Positions 26,397 to 35,143 of a stretch of 64,000 nucleotides of DNA are shown here, one piece after another; within the stretch, counting starts at the first letter, position 1; each line of letters starts with the position of its first letter. Below the pieces are notes generated by a model. It was given only the letters and a program-made list of their open reading frames with translations, was not told the origin of the DNA and made no database searches. Made by a program: the position numbers and the translations under genes. The DNA is from Mesorhizobium sp. NFR06 (lineage in GTDB: Bacteria > Pseudomonadota > Alphaproteobacteria > Rhizobiales > Rhizobiaceae): the NCBI RefSeq assembly GCF_900115245.1, contig NZ_FOVT01000010.1, positions 1-64,000 on the forward strand, read 5' to 3'.

Positions 26397-28241
26397 ATGT
26401 CCAGTTTCGAAAAGATCGTTCCCGCGCTGGCAGAGGCGCTGGAAAAACGCGGCTATGCCGAGCTGACGCCGGTGCAGAAAGCCGTCCTCGACCTCGGCGG
26501 AGCGGATGCGCTGGTTTCGGCCCAGACCGGCTCCGGCAAGACCGTTGCCTTCGGTCTCGCCATGGCGCCGACGCTGCTTGGCCAGGCCGGCCGCTTTGCC
26601 GCTGCCGCCGCGCCGCTGGCGCTGGCCGTGGCGCCGACGCGCGAGCTGGCGTTGCAGGTGAAGCGCGAGCTGGAGTGGCTCTATGAGCCGACCGGCGCGA
26701 CCGTTGCGTCCTGCGTCGGCGGCATGGACATGCGCACAGAGCGGCGCGCGCTGGAGCGCGGCGCCCATATCGTCGTTGGCACGCCCGGACGGCTGCGCGA
26801 CCACATCATGCGGCAGTCGCTCGACATGTCGGCGCTGAAGGCGGTGGTGCTCGACGAGGCCGACGAGATGCTCGACCTCGGCTTTCGCGAGGACCTCGAA
26901 TTCATCCTCGACGCCGCGCCCGCCGAGCGCCGCACGCTGATGTTTTCGGCCACCGTGCCACGCTCCATCGCCACGCTGGCCCAGGGCTACCAGCGCGATG
27001 CGGTGCGCATCTCGGCCGCCGGCGAGGAAAAGCAGCATCTAGACATCGAATACCGGGCGTTGAACGTCGCCCAGGCCGATCGCGAGAACGCCATCATCAA
27101 CGTGCTGCGCTTCTATGAGGCCAAGAACGCGCTGGTGTTCTGCAACACGCGCGCGGCCGTCAATCATCTGACGGCGCGCTTCAACAACCGCAATTTTTCC
27201 GTCGTGGCGCTGTCGGGCGAGCTCAGCCAGAACGAGCGCAGCCACGCGCTGCAGGCGATGCGCGACGGCCGCGCCAAGATCTGTATCGCAACCGATGTCG
27301 CGGCGCGCGGCATCGACCTGCCGAACCTCGAACTGGTGATCCATGCCGACCTGCCGACCAACCCGGAGACGCTGCTGCACAGGAGCGGGCGGACGGGCCG
27401 AGCCGGACGAAAGGGCGTCAGCGCGCTGATCGTTCCGAACAATGCCCGCCGGCGCACCGAACGGCTATTGCAGAACGCCGGGCTGACGGCGACCTGGGCA
27501 AGCCCGCCATCAGCCGACGACGTACTGCGCCGCGACGACGAACGCATCCTGGCCGACCCCGCTTTCGAAGAGGCGGTGCGCGAGGAGGAACGCGGATTCA
27601 TCGACACACTGCTCGAAAAGCACGGCGCCGAGCAGGTGGCCGCTGCCTTCGTGCGGCTCTGCCGCTCCAGCCGCTCGGCGCCGGAGGACCTGCTCGACGT
27701 CGCGCCGTTCGCGCCGTCGCGTGAGAAATTCGCGCGCGGCGAAGAGGCGCCCGCCCGCCGCGACGATTTCGGCGACAGCGTCTGGTTCTCGCTCTCGGTC
27801 GGCCGCCGGCAGAACGCCGAGCCGCGCTGGCTGATCCCGATGCTGTGCCGCACCGGCGGCATGTCCAAGCGCGAGATCGGCGCCATCAAGATGCAGCCGG
27901 AAGAAACCTTCGTGCAGATCGCCGCCGACTGGGCCGACCGGTTCCTCGCCGCTATCGGCCCCGACCGCAAGCTGCAGGGCAACATCGCGGTCAGGCGGAT
28001 CGACGGCACGCCTGACCTGTCGCGCGCCGGCTACCAGCCGCCGAGGCCGGAGAAGAAGCCGCACCGTGGCAAGCGCGCTTTCGACCAGAGCGCCCCCAGA
28101 TTCGAGAAGCGGACGCCAGGCGAACGACAGCCCGGTGGCGAGGCAAAACCCTGGGCGAAGAAGCCGGGTAAGGCGAAGTTCGACAAGCCAAAATTCGACG
28201 GCCCGGCAAAGCACAAGAACGCAAAGAAGCGGCCGGCGTAG
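26397..28241 (+). CDS. DEAD-box RNA helicase with DbpA-type RNA-binding domain
   Basis: This 614-residue RNA helicase has the Q motif (YAELTPVQKAVL), motif I AQTGSGKT, Ia PTRELALQV, DEAD box VLDEADEML, SAT motif and motif VI HRSGRTGRAGR. A DbpA-like RNA-binding domain follows near residues 465-540 (VWFSLSVGRRQNAEPRWLIP, GAIKMQPEETFVQI). The basic tail is rich in Lys/Pro. It likely acts in ribosome assembly or RNA turnover; CsdA/DeaD-type and DbpA-type roles cannot be separated from sequence. Confidence 0.92.
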   Translation: MSSFEKIVPALAEALEKRGYAELTPVQKAVLDLGGADALVSAQTGSGKTVAFGLAMAPTLLGQAGRFAAAAAPLALAVAPTRELALQVKRELEWLYEPTGATVASCVGGMDMRTERRALERGAHIVVGTPGRLRDHIMRQSLDMSALKAVVLDEADEMLDLGFREDLEFILDAAPAERRTLMFSATVPRSIATLAQGYQRDAVRISAAGEEKQHLDIEYRALNVAQADRENAIINVLRFYEAKNALVFCNTRAAVNHLTARFNNRNFSVVALSGELSQNERSHALQAMRDGRAKICIATDVAARGIDLPNLELVIHADLPTNPETLLHRSGRTGRAGRKGVSALIVPNNARRRTERLLQNAGLTATWASPPSADDVLRRDDERILADPAFEEAVREEERGFIDTLLEKHGAEQVAAAFVRLCRSSRSAPEDLLDVAPFAPSREKFARGEEAPARRDDFGDSVWFSLSVGRRQNAEPRWLIPMLCRTGGMSKREIGAIKMQPEETFVQIAADWADRFLAAIGPDRKLQGNIAVRRIDGTPDLSRAGYQPPRPEKKPHRGKRAFDQSAPRFEKRTPGERQPGGEAKPWAKKPGKAKFDKPKFDGPAKHKNAKKRPA

Positions 28242-28338
28242 GATTGCGACGGGAGTTGGAAGCCGACCCGTGGCGAGCGCCGGCGTTCTCTTTCGGTGGC
28301 AATCGCAACCTTCGAGATTGGCCGAAGCGCCCGAACTT

Positions 28339-28524
28339 CGTCATCCACGGGGAGCGGGAGCGAAGCGGACGCGCAGACCCGAGGGATCCATGCCGTGACC
28401 TCGCGCGAATTGTAAAGGCGGTGCAGAACGAGGGCTTTCTGCACCGCTGCGACGCTCACTGGCCACGGAATGGATTCTATGGTCTGCGCTCGTCGCTTCG
28501 CTCCTCACTCCGCATAGAATGACG
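28339..28524. repeat. Dispersed palindromic repeat family A, long copy 4
   Basis: The copy starts CGTCATCCACGGGGAGCG and ends CCGCATAGAATGACG. In the middle it has a GGTGCAGAA / TTTCTGCACC hairpin in place of the GCAGAATTCTGCA core, plus GGATCCATGCCGTGA and GGAATGGATTC arms. It lies between convergent helicase and leuB genes. Confidence 0.82.
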
Positions 28525-28583
28525 AAGGCGCGGGGTGCGCAATTGCCATCGAGGCGAGGCCGGCTACGTCGACGGTGCCGGGA

Positions 28584-29687
28584 TCAGCCGAGGAACTTGG
28601 CGATGATGGCGTCGCCCATTTCGGTGGTGCCGACCTCGGTCATGCCCGGGGAAGAAATATCCTTGGTGCGCAGGCCGTCGTCGAGGACGGCGGCGATGGC
28701 CGCTTCGAGCTTGTCGGCTTCCGCCACCATGCCGAAGGAATAGCGCAGGCACATGGCAAAGGAGGCGATCATCGCGATCGGGTTGGCGATGCCCTTGCCG
28801 GCGATGTCGGGGGCCGAGCCGTGCACCGGCTCGTACAGCGCCTTGCGCTTCTTGGTCTTGGCATCCGGCGCGCCGAGCGAGGCCGACGGCAGCATGCCGA
28901 TCGAGCCGGTGAGCATTGCGGCGATGTCGGAGAGCATGTCGCCGAACAGATTGTCGGTGACGATGACGTCGAACTGCTTCGGCCAGCGCACCAGCTGCAT
29001 GCCGCCGGCATCGGCCAGCATGTGGTCGAGCTTGACGTCGGAATAGCGCGCCTTGTGCGTCTGGGTGACCACCTCGTTCCACAGCACGCCCGACTTCATG
29101 ACGTTGCGCTTTTCCATCGAGGTGACATGGTTGCGGCGCGTGCGCGCCAGCTCGAAAGCGACGCCCGAGATGCGCTCGATCTCGAACGTGTCGTAGACCT
29201 GCGTGTCGATGCCGCGCTTCTGGCCGTTGCCGAGATCGATGATCTGCTTCGGCTCGCCGAAATAGACGCCGCCGGTCAACTCGCGCACGATCAGAATGTC
29301 GAGCCCTTCGACCACGTCCTGCTTGAGCGAGGATGACGCTGCCAAAGCCGGGTAGCAGATCGCCGGGCGAAGATTGGCGAACAGCTCCATGTCCTTGCGC
29401 AGGCGCAGCAGGCCGGCCTCGGGGCGCACCTCGTAAGGCACCGCATCCCATTTCGGTCCGCCGACGGCGCCGAACAGCACGGCATCGGCCGCCATCGCCT
29501 TTTCCATGTCGGCGTCGGAGATCGCCGCGCCATGTGCGTCGTAGGCGCAGCCGCCGACCAGCCCCTCGTCGGTGGCGAAGTTGCTGCCGAGCTTGGCATT
29601 CATGGCGCCGATCAACTTCTTGACCTCGGCCATGGCCTCGGGGCCGATGCCATCGCCGGCGAGCAGGAATAGATTTTTCGAAGCCAT
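28584..29687 (-). CDS. leuB: 3-isopropylmalate dehydrogenase
   Basis: This 367-residue NAD-dependent enzyme catalyses the third step of leucine biosynthesis. It begins [24 protein letters not shown], with [21 protein letters not shown], the [16 protein letters not shown] substrate-binding block and [27 protein letters not shown]. Full length and no anomaly. leuD lies 2.7 kb away on the same strand; leuC is not in the window. Confidence 0.96.
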   Translation of the reverse strand: MASKNLFLLAGDGIGPEAMAEVKKLIGAMNAKLGSNFATDEGLVGGCAYDAHGAAISDADMEKAMAADAVLFGAVGGPKWDAVPYEVRPEAGLLRLRKDMELFANLRPAICYPALAASSSLKQDVVEGLDILIVRELTGGVYFGEPKQIIDLGNGQKRGIDTQVYDTFEIERISGVAFELARTRRNHVTSMEKRNVMKSGVLWNEVVTQTHKARYSDVKLDHMLADAGGMQLVRWPKQFDVIVTDNLFGDMLSDIAAMLTGSIGMLPSASLGAPDAKTKKRKALYEPVHGSAPDIAGKGIANPIAMIASFAMCLRYSFGMVAEADKLEAAIAAVLDDGLRTKDISSPGMTEVGTTEMGDAIIAKFLG

Positions 29688-29759
29688 GGAGAACCGTCCC
29701 GGGAGAGAAATTGAACCGGCGCCTTGCTAAACGCCAACTGATTGCGGCGCAAGGGGCGG

Positions 29760-29906
29760 CCTATCTCCCCCCTGAGATGTCGCCGAAGGCGACAGAGGGG
29801 TCGCCGCGCATGGAACGCCGACCTCCATCTGCAGAAGCAGGCTGAGCCCAGTCGGACCGACCCCCTCTGGCCTGCCCGGATATCTCCCCCTCGAGGGGAG
29901 AGATTA
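29760..29906. repeat. Cluster of CTCCCCC/GTCGCC hairpin repeats
   Basis: The leuB upstream region has TATCTCCCCC at both ends (29762 and 29881), a GTCGCC-GAAG-GCGAC hairpin near 29779-29792, and CCCCTCT motifs. These are typical short rhizobial intergenic repeats. No coding frame is supported here. Confidence 0.5.
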
Positions 29907-29947
29907 CTCGCTGTCCCGCGAGCATCTCGCAAGAGACCGTAGCGCGC

Positions 29948-30301
29948 CTACCGGTGCGACAGAATATTCACCAGCCGGCCGAACGGATCGCGCACATAGA
30001 AGCGCCGCACGCGCCAGGGTTCGTCGGCCGGGCCGTATTCGATGGCGAAGCCGGCGTCCTTCATGGCCTCGAACGTCGCGTCGACATCGTCGACCTCGAT
30101 CGACAGGTCCGGGACAGGCGTGCCCGAACCGCCTTCGGCCATGAAGCTGATCTGCACCTGCATCTCCTGCCCGGAACCATAGGTGGCGATCCAGCCCATA
30201 TCCATGAGCAGATCGAGGCCGAGGACATCCTGATAGAAGCGCTTTGCCGCGGCAAAATCGCGGGTCTCGATATTGGCGACGATGCGCAGGACTTTCACCA
30301 T
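29948..30301 (-). CDS. VOC (glyoxalase/bleomycin-resistance fold) protein
   Basis: This 117-residue protein has the paired beta-alpha-beta-beta-beta fold of the VOC superfamily: FYQDVLGLDLLMDMGWIATYGSG in the first half and SIEVDDVDATFEAMKDAG, FYVRDPFGRLVNIL in the second. It may be a dioxygenase, isomerase or binding protein. GGAGG precedes the ATG at 30301; an upstream ATG at 30334 is less likely. RidA lies 58 bp upstream on the same strand. Confidence 0.82.
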   Translation of the reverse strand: MVKVLRIVANIETRDFAAAKRFYQDVLGLDLLMDMGWIATYGSGQEMQVQISFMAEGGSGTPVPDLSIEVDDVDATFEAMKDAGFAIEYGPADEPWRVRRFYVRDPFGRLVNILSHR

Positions 30302-30359
30302 GTGTCGATCCTCCATGTCCGCCGTTTGTCCCAACCGCTTTGCTGGCGGGCGACAGGAA

Positions 30360-30743
30360 TCAGACCGTGCGCCTGAGCGCGGTGACCTCGATCTCGATCT
30401 TCATCTCCGGCTTGTTGAGCTGGCACACGATCATCGTCGCCGCCGGTCGGATGTCGCCGAACGCCTCGCCGAGGATCGGGAAGACCACGTCAACGAAAGC
30501 CTGGTCGGTGATATAATAATGCGCCCGCACCACGTCGGCCATGGCGAAGCCGCCATCGGCGAGCGCCTTGGCGATGGTGGCGAGGCAGTTGCGCGTCTGC
30601 GCCTCGACCGTCTCAGGCATCGTCATGGTGGCATAGTCGTAGCCGGTCGTTCCCGACACGAAGCACCAGTCGCCCTGCACCACCGCGCGCGAATAGCCGG
30701 CGGTTTTTTCGAAGGGGGAGCCGGTGGAGATGAGCTTGCGCAT
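30360..30743 (-). CDS. RidA family enamine/imine deaminase-like protein
   Basis: This 127-residue protein has the RidA fold: VVQGDWCFVSGTTGYD, QTRNCLATIAKALADGGFAMADVVRAHYYITD and GEAFGDIRPAATMIVCQL. Archetypal RidA hydrolyses 2-aminoacrylate; this one keeps the arginine of IRPA. The usual start MRKLISTGSPFE at 30743 follows GAGG by six bases. It may form a two-gene unit with the VOC gene. Confidence 0.86.
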   Translation of the reverse strand: MRKLISTGSPFEKTAGYSRAVVQGDWCFVSGTTGYDYATMTMPETVEAQTRNCLATIAKALADGGFAMADVVRAHYYITDQAFVDVVFPILGEAFGDIRPAATMIVCQLNKPEMKIEIEVTALRRTV

Positions 30744-30851
30744 GGGGTGCCTCGCATTGGTGGGCATCTCCTCTAACCGGGAGGCGCAGTCCCGTCATGG
30801 GCCAGCGGGAATTGGCGGTTGTCACGTCAGCGTCGACGTTTGCACCATAAA

Positions 30852-31133
30852 TTACCTTGGTATATCAAGAAGCCTCAATCTCTGAACGGCCTCGTCAATT
30901 GCGGCAAGAAAAACATCCAGCTCAATGCAGACACCCGGTATATTCTCGGTATTATAGAATTTTTCCTTGCCGTCCGACAAAAAGGAAAAGACCGAAATAT
31001 CAATCTTCTCGAAGGAATTCTCCTGGCTAAGTATCAGTCCAATCTCTTTCGACTTGAATTTCACCTCTGCCACCAGGTTCTCATAAGAATTATCTGACAT
31101 CACCGTAACCTCAAACGGCTCTTCCTTTTCCAT
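30852..31133 (-). CDS. AT-rich orphan protein, unknown function
   Basis: This 93-residue protein is not recognised. It begins MEKEEPFEVTVMSDNSYENL and is acidic, with alternating beta-like segments (LVAEVKFKSKEIGLILSQE, KIDISVFSFLSDGKEKFYNT) and a C-terminal helix (ELDVFLAAIDEAVQRLRLL). It has no signal peptide. Base composition is clearly more AT-rich than all neighbours and codon use differs (many AAA, GAA, ATA codons), pointing to recent transfer. The size and acidity recall contact-dependent immunity proteins, but no toxin is nearby. GAAGGA precedes the start. Repeat copy 5 lies just upstream. Confidence 0.6.
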   Translation of the reverse strand: MEKEEPFEVTVMSDNSYENLVAEVKFKSKEIGLILSQENSFEKIDISVFSFLSDGKEKFYNTENIPGVCIELDVFLAAIDEAVQRLRLLDIPR

Positions 31134-31181
31134 CTTGTCCTTCTCACTTTTGCGGTTGTCGGCCTGTGATCCTCGCGCTTT

Positions 31182-31348
31182 CGTCATTCCTGGGCGGAGC
31201 AAGGAGCGAAGCGACGCGCGCAGACCCTGGAATCCATGCCGTGACGTCGAGGCGGCACGGCATTTCAGAATTCTGCACCGAGGCACTCTACGCCCACGGT
31301 CACGGCATGGATTCTAGGGTCTACGCTTCGCTCCGCCCTAGAATGACG
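31182..31348. repeat. Dispersed palindromic repeat family A, long copy 5
   Basis: It begins CGTCATTCCTGGGCGGAGCA and ends CCGCCCTAGAATGACG. It has the TCAGAATTCTGCA core and an inverted pair AATCCATGCCGTGA / TCACGGCATGGATT. It lies between the AT-rich orphan and the Ivy-like gene. Confidence 0.85.
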
Positions 31349-31377
31349 AAGGCGCGATGGCAGAGTCTCGGCGAACC

Positions 31378-32328
31378 CTAATTCCCCGACGCTTGCGCGT
31401 CGTCATATGCCTTCTTGATATCGGCCGGCCAGTCCTTCATCGAGGGCCAGGCCTGCGGTTCGCCATTGTCGCCGCGGCGGGCGAAATAGACCTTGTGCCC
31501 GGCCGGGTCGACGGCCATGAAGCCGTCATTGCCGCCGCAGTCATGCGGCACGCAGCCGGTGGCGTAGAAGACGCCGGACGCCGTCTTTTCGGTGCCGCCG
31601 CCGACCAGCAGGCTGGTCGCCATGTCGGGCATGTCGTCGCCGAGCAGCGCCTGGCCGGCCTTGTAGACGGCCTCGTTGTGGAAGGCGTCGATGATGTTGT
31701 CGTATCTCGACGGATCGACATCCTTCCAGTCGGTGCCGGGCTCGGGCATGTAGGTCAGATTGCCGGAGGTCGTCAGCCCGGTGGTCGGCGACCATTGCAG
31801 CGCCGGCTTGGAGTCGCCCGGCAAAAGATAGGGCACGTAATAGATGGCGCTGTCGGAGATCGCGACCGGCGGCGCGCCGCACTCGTCCTGCTCGACGGTG
31901 GTGGTCTGGATCTCGCCGCCTTGCGGCTTCCAGGCGATCAGGCTCGCCGGGCCGCATTGGTTGCCGCCGTCGCCGACGTCGAACAGCGCCACGTTGACAT
32001 CGCCGATCTTGACGATCTTTTCGAAGAAGACGTCGTAATTGCTGGCGAGCTGCTTGCCGTCATAGGCCAGCACCTTCTCGCCATACTGCTCTTGCTGGGT
32101 GACGGTGAACTGGCCGCCCTCGAAGGGGATCGGCGCCTGCTTTTCCTCGTCGGATGCGGCCTGGTCGCTGCCCGATCCCTGGTCTGTCGCGCCCTGGTCG
32201 GCCGCCGGCTGGTCGGACGCGGCCGGCGCCTGCTCGGCGGCCGGCGCGGCGGTCTGCGCATTGGCATCGATTGTGGCGAGAAGGATTGCCGCCGAAGCGC
32301 AGGCGGCGGCCAAAACCGAGCGTGTCAT
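31378..32328 (-). CDS. Secreted protein with C-terminal Ivy-like lysozyme-inhibitor motif
   Basis: This 316-residue protein has a signal peptide (residues 1-24), an Ala/Gln/Asp-rich linker (25-65), a middle region of unknown type with two cysteines (NQCGPASL and QDECGAPP), and a C-terminal region with GCVPHDCGGNDGFMAVD followed by KDWPADIKKAYDDA. CxPHDC is the disulfide-closed protective loop of Ivy (PliC-unrelated) lysozyme inhibitors, where CKPHDC enters the lysozyme active site; here Lys is replaced by Val. By inference it protects peptidoglycan from lysozyme-like enzymes. The larger size and two-part build differ from Ivy, about 130 residues. Confidence 0.6.
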   Translation of the reverse strand: MTRSVLAAACASAAILLATIDANAQTAAPAAEQAPAASDQPAADQGATDQGSGSDQAASDEEKQAPIPFEGGQFTVTQQEQYGEKVLAYDGKQLASNYDVFFEKIVKIGDVNVALFDVGDGGNQCGPASLIAWKPQGGEIQTTTVEQDECGAPPVAISDSAIYYVPYLLPGDSKPALQWSPTTGLTTSGNLTYMPEPGTDWKDVDPSRYDNIIDAFHNEAVYKAGQALLGDDMPDMATSLLVGGGTEKTASGVFYATGCVPHDCGGNDGFMAVDPAGHKVYFARRGDNGEPQAWPSMKDWPADIKKAYDDAQASGN

Positions 32329-32356
32329 GACTGTCCCTCCATTCAGCCGCCACGAA

Positions 32357-32376
32357 CCCGGCCGCCGACGGCCGGG
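32357..32376 (-). terminator. Hairpin after leuD
   Basis: CCCGGCCG (32357-32364) pairs with CGGCCGGG (32369-32376) with loop CCGA, between the leuD stop and the Ivy-like gene start. The T-run is poor, so it may weaken rather than stop read-through. Confidence 0.45.
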
Positions 32377-32393
32377 CTTACTTGTTCAGCGTG

Positions 32394-32999
32394 TCAGGCC
32401 CAGGGGCGCAGCTCGGCGTTCTTCTTCTCGAAGGACGCGATGGCGCCGGCCTTTTCCAAGGTCAGCCCGATGTCGTCGAGGCCGTTCAACAGGCAGTGGC
32501 GCTTGAAGTCGTCGAGGTCGAACGTGACCACGCCGCCGTCCGGCCCACGGATTTCCTTGGCCTCGAGGTCGATCGACAGCGTCGCGTTGGAACCGCGCGA
32601 GGCGTCGTCCATCAGCTTGTCCAGGTCTTCCGGGCTGACGGTGATCGGCAGGATGCCGTTCTTGAAGCAATTGTTGTAGAAGATGTCGGCGAACGAGGTC
32701 GAGATCACGCAGCGGATGCCGAAATCGAGCAGCGCCCACGGCGCGTGCTCGCGGCTCGAGCCGCAGCCGAAATTGTCGCCGGCGACCAGGATCTGCGTCT
32801 TGCGGTAGGCCGGCTTGTTGAGCACGAAATCCGGATTCTCCGAACCGTCTTCGTTGTAGCGCATCTCGGCGAATAGGCCGGTGCCAAGCCCGGTGCGCTT
32901 GATCGTCTTCAGATAATCCTTCGGGATGATCATGTCGGTGTCGACATTGACGATCGGCATGGGCGCGGCGACGCCGGTGAGCTTGGTGAATTTATCCAT
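32394..32999 (-). CDS. leuD: 3-isopropylmalate dehydratase small subunit
   Basis: This 201-residue subunit pairs with LeuC to isomerise isopropylmalate in leucine synthesis. It starts [33 protein letters not shown] and has [17 protein letters not shown] and [15 protein letters not shown]. Full family length. LeuC is not in the window. Confidence 0.96.
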   Translation of the reverse strand: MDKFTKLTGVAAPMPIVNVDTDMIIPKDYLKTIKRTGLGTGLFAEMRYNEDGSENPDFVLNKPAYRKTQILVAGDNFGCGSSREHAPWALLDFGIRCVISTSFADIFYNNCFKNGILPITVSPEDLDKLMDDASRGSNATLSIDLEAKEIRGPDGGVVTFDLDDFKRHCLLNGLDDIGLTLEKAGAIASFEKKNAELRPWA

Positions 33000-33271
33000 G
33001 GTCCTTGCCCGTCTTGTTCTTGGCTTGCGGGGAATTTGCGGGACGGTTTACACAAAGCCGGCGGCAAATGAAAGGCAACTGTTCGTGCACTGCCCTTGGG
33101 CCAATGGCGGGCATGGCATGCGAATGTGGCCCGCCCCGTTTCGACCGGGCCTCCAGGCACAGAGCTGGCGCTCTTAGCCCAAGCTACGGGCCGCCGTATC
33201 ATACCGCGCCGGAGTTTGGGACACTTCAAAAGCGGCTTCAAAATCCTGGCCGGCTGGTGCAGTCTGCGGCC

Positions 33272-33697
33272 ATGGCTGAGCCTTCCAAAGTGCTTTACGC
33301 AAGCGAGCCCACGCTCGATGTCGCCGAATTCCGCCGCGTGCTGGTGGAATCCGGTCTCGGCGAAACACGGCCGGTCGATGATGTGGCGCGTCTGAAGACG
33401 ATGCTGGCCAACGCCAACCTGGTGCTGACGGCGCGCCTCGATATCGAGGGCAAGCCGCTGATCGGCGTTGCCCGCGGCCTCACCGATTTTTCCTGGGTTT
33501 GCTACATATCCGAGCTCGCCGTTTCGAAGTCGGCGCAAGGGCTCGGCGTCGGCAAGGGCCTGATGGACGAGGCGCAGCGCCAGCTCGGGCCTTCGGTCGC
33601 CATCAGCCTGATCTCGATGCCCGACGCCGTCGGTTTCTACGAGCGCATCGGCATGAGGCGCATGACCGACGCCTTCTGGTTCTCCCGCAAGCGCTGA
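33272..33697 (+). CDS. GNAT acetyltransferase
   Basis: This 141-residue protein has the GNAT core with ISELAVSKSAQGLGVGKGLMDEAQRQL (acetyl-CoA loop GLGVGK) and the terminal MPDAVGFYERIGMRRMTDAFWF. The ATG at 33272 (MAEPSKVLYASEPTLD) fits the family. Substrate unknown. It is divergent from leuD, with 272 bp between them containing no other gene. Confidence 0.83.
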   Translation: MAEPSKVLYASEPTLDVAEFRRVLVESGLGETRPVDDVARLKTMLANANLVLTARLDIEGKPLIGVARGLTDFSWVCYISELAVSKSAQGLGVGKGLMDEAQRQLGPSVAISLISMPDAVGFYERIGMRRMTDAFWFSRKR

Positions 33698-33762
33698 CCT
33701 TCCTGACGAGCCAGACCCTCCATGTGGCTGTGGCTGCGGCCGCGCTAATTCTCTTTTTGGAC

Positions 33763-33790
33763 TTGACATGCAACCAAATGGTTGCATATT
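33763..33790 (+). promoter_or_regulatory. Promoter with embedded ArsR-type operator
   Basis: A -35 box TTGACA (33763-33768) and a -10 box CATATT (33785-33790) flank the perfect palindrome TGCAACCAAATGGTTGCA (33769-33786), which fills the spacer. The ArsR-family regulator encoded seven bases downstream is the obvious ligand, giving autorepression. The predicted transcript start coincides with the ATG at 33797, so the mRNA may be leaderless. Confidence 0.75.
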
Positions 33791-33796
33791 AGAGAG

Positions 33797-34117
33797 ATGA
33801 GCATGGATGCCGTCTTTCGCGCCCTGGCCGACCCAACCCGTCGGCAGTTGCTGGACAGCCTCCATGCCAGGAACGGGCAGACGCTGAACGCGCTCTGCGA
33901 ACACATGGATATGACGCGCCAGGCGGTGACCAAGCACCTGGCGATCCTCGAGGAGGCGAACCTCGTCACCACGATCCGACGGGGCCGCGAGAAGGAGCAC
34001 TATCTCAACCCCGTTCCGATCAACGAGATCGCCGAGCGCTGGATCGGCAAGTTCGAGCGCCATCAGCTGGATGCACTGAGCGATTTGAAGAAACGCCTCG
34101 AAAGGAAAGAGCCGTGA
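33797..34117 (+). CDS. ArsR-family winged-helix transcriptional regulator
   Basis: This 106-residue repressor has the ArsR fold (MSMDAVFRALADPTRRQLLDSLHARNGQTLNALCEHMDMTRQAVTKHLAILEEANLV). It lacks the cysteine-rich metal sites of ArsR/SmtB and belongs to the metal-independent group that is usually paired with SRPBCC genes. Its stop overlaps the GTG start of the SRPBCC gene (GTGA). A perfect palindrome overlaps its promoter. Confidence 0.9.
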   Translation: MSMDAVFRALADPTRRQLLDSLHARNGQTLNALCEHMDMTRQAVTKHLAILEEANLVTTIRRGREKEHYLNPVPINEIAERWIGKFERHQLDALSDLKKRLERKEP

Positions 34118-34563
34118 GCGAGAACAGCTTCGTCTATGTCACCTACATCCGCACCACGCCCGAAAAGCTTTGGACGGCATTGACCGACCCGGAGTTCAAC
34201 CGGCAGTTTTTCCTCTGCTCCTATCAGGAGAGCGACTGGAAAGTCGGCTCCAGCTGGAAGCTGTTCTTCCCGGACGGCCGCATCGCCGACTCGGGCGAGA
34301 TCCTGGAGATCGACCCGCCCAAGCGCCTTGTCATCAAATGGCGCAACGAATGGATGCCCGAGGTGAAGGAGGACGGCTACACGCGCTGCACCTTCACCAT
34401 AGAGCCCGATGGCGAGCTGATGAAGCTTGCGGTCACCCACGAGGCCGACGGCCCGCACAGGCTGATCGCCAACGTCGCCAAGGGCTGGCCGCTGGTGCTG
34501 GCGAGCCTCAAGAGCCTGCTTGAGACGGGCAAGGGTTTCGAGCGCCCGCCGACAAAGAACTAA
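34114..34563 (+). CDS. SRPBCC (AHSA1-like) family protein
   Basis: This 149-residue START/Bet v1-fold protein starts with GTG inside the ArsR stop codon. Family markers are VYVTYIRTTPEKLWTALTDPEFNRQFF, WKVGSSWKLFFPDGRIADSGEILEIDPPKRLVIKW and HPxxL-like GWPLVLASLKSLLETG. Such proteins bind hydrophobic ligands; the ArsR partner suggests induction by an organic compound. Confidence 0.87.
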   Translation: MSENSFVYVTYIRTTPEKLWTALTDPEFNRQFFLCSYQESDWKVGSSWKLFFPDGRIADSGEILEIDPPKRLVIKWRNEWMPEVKEDGYTRCTFTIEPDGELMKLAVTHEADGPHRLIANVAKGWPLVLASLKSLLETGKGFERPPTKN

Positions 34564-34608
34564 GATTCGTTTCGGATACGAGACAATCTCTGGCAGAGGT
34601 GGGTCGTG

Positions 34609-35097
34609 ATGTTTCAATGGTCTTTACCGCAAGCCATGGCGAATGCGGACACGGTCATGGCCTCGGCCGACCTTGCCGCCTCGCCGGCGCAGGTGTTCGC
34701 AGCGCTCGTCACCGATGAGGTCGAGCGCTGGTGGGGCTCGTCCGACACTTACCGCATGACCGATTGGACGGCGGATCCTCGCGCCGGGGGAAGCTGGAAT
34801 GTCCTCGTGAGAACGGCGGATGGTCAAACCCTGCCCGCCAGCGGGACCTTCCTCGAAATAGAAGCGCCGCGCCGGATCGTGCAGACAAGACGTTACGACT
34901 GGGACCACCCAACACTCGGCCGAAAGGAAACGACAGTTGCCTATCTGCTGGAGCCGACGGCCGACAGGACGCGCCTCACTATCTGCCACGGCGGGTTCGC
35001 GGGGTTCGCGGATGCGGCGGCGGAACATGCCGAAGGCTGGGCGCGCGTGCTTGGCTGGCTGCAGGCGTATTTCGGGGAGCGGCGGCAAGCAGCCTAA
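34609..35097 (+). CDS. SRPBCC (AHSA1-like) family protein
   Basis: This protein of up to 162 residues is a second Bet v1-fold protein of the ArsR operon: VMASADLAASPAQVFAALVTDEVERWWG, GGSWNVLVRTADGQTLPASGTFLEIEAPRRIVQTRRYDWDHP split over its sheet, and AEGWARVLGWLQAYF at the end. GTG at 34606 and ATG at 34609 are adjacent; AGAGG lies upstream. It is 45 bp behind the first SRPBCC gene. It converges on the FAD oxidoreductase gene. Confidence 0.85.
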   Translation: MFQWSLPQAMANADTVMASADLAASPAQVFAALVTDEVERWWGSSDTYRMTDWTADPRAGGSWNVLVRTADGQTLPASGTFLEIEAPRRIVQTRRYDWDHPTLGRKETTVAYLLEPTADRTRLTICHGGFAGFADAAAEHAEGWARVLGWLQAYFGERRQAA

Positions 35098-35143
35098 GCA
35101 ACGCGGAGATCCTTCCCGCTGGCGTCGAAGGGAAACTCCAGCC

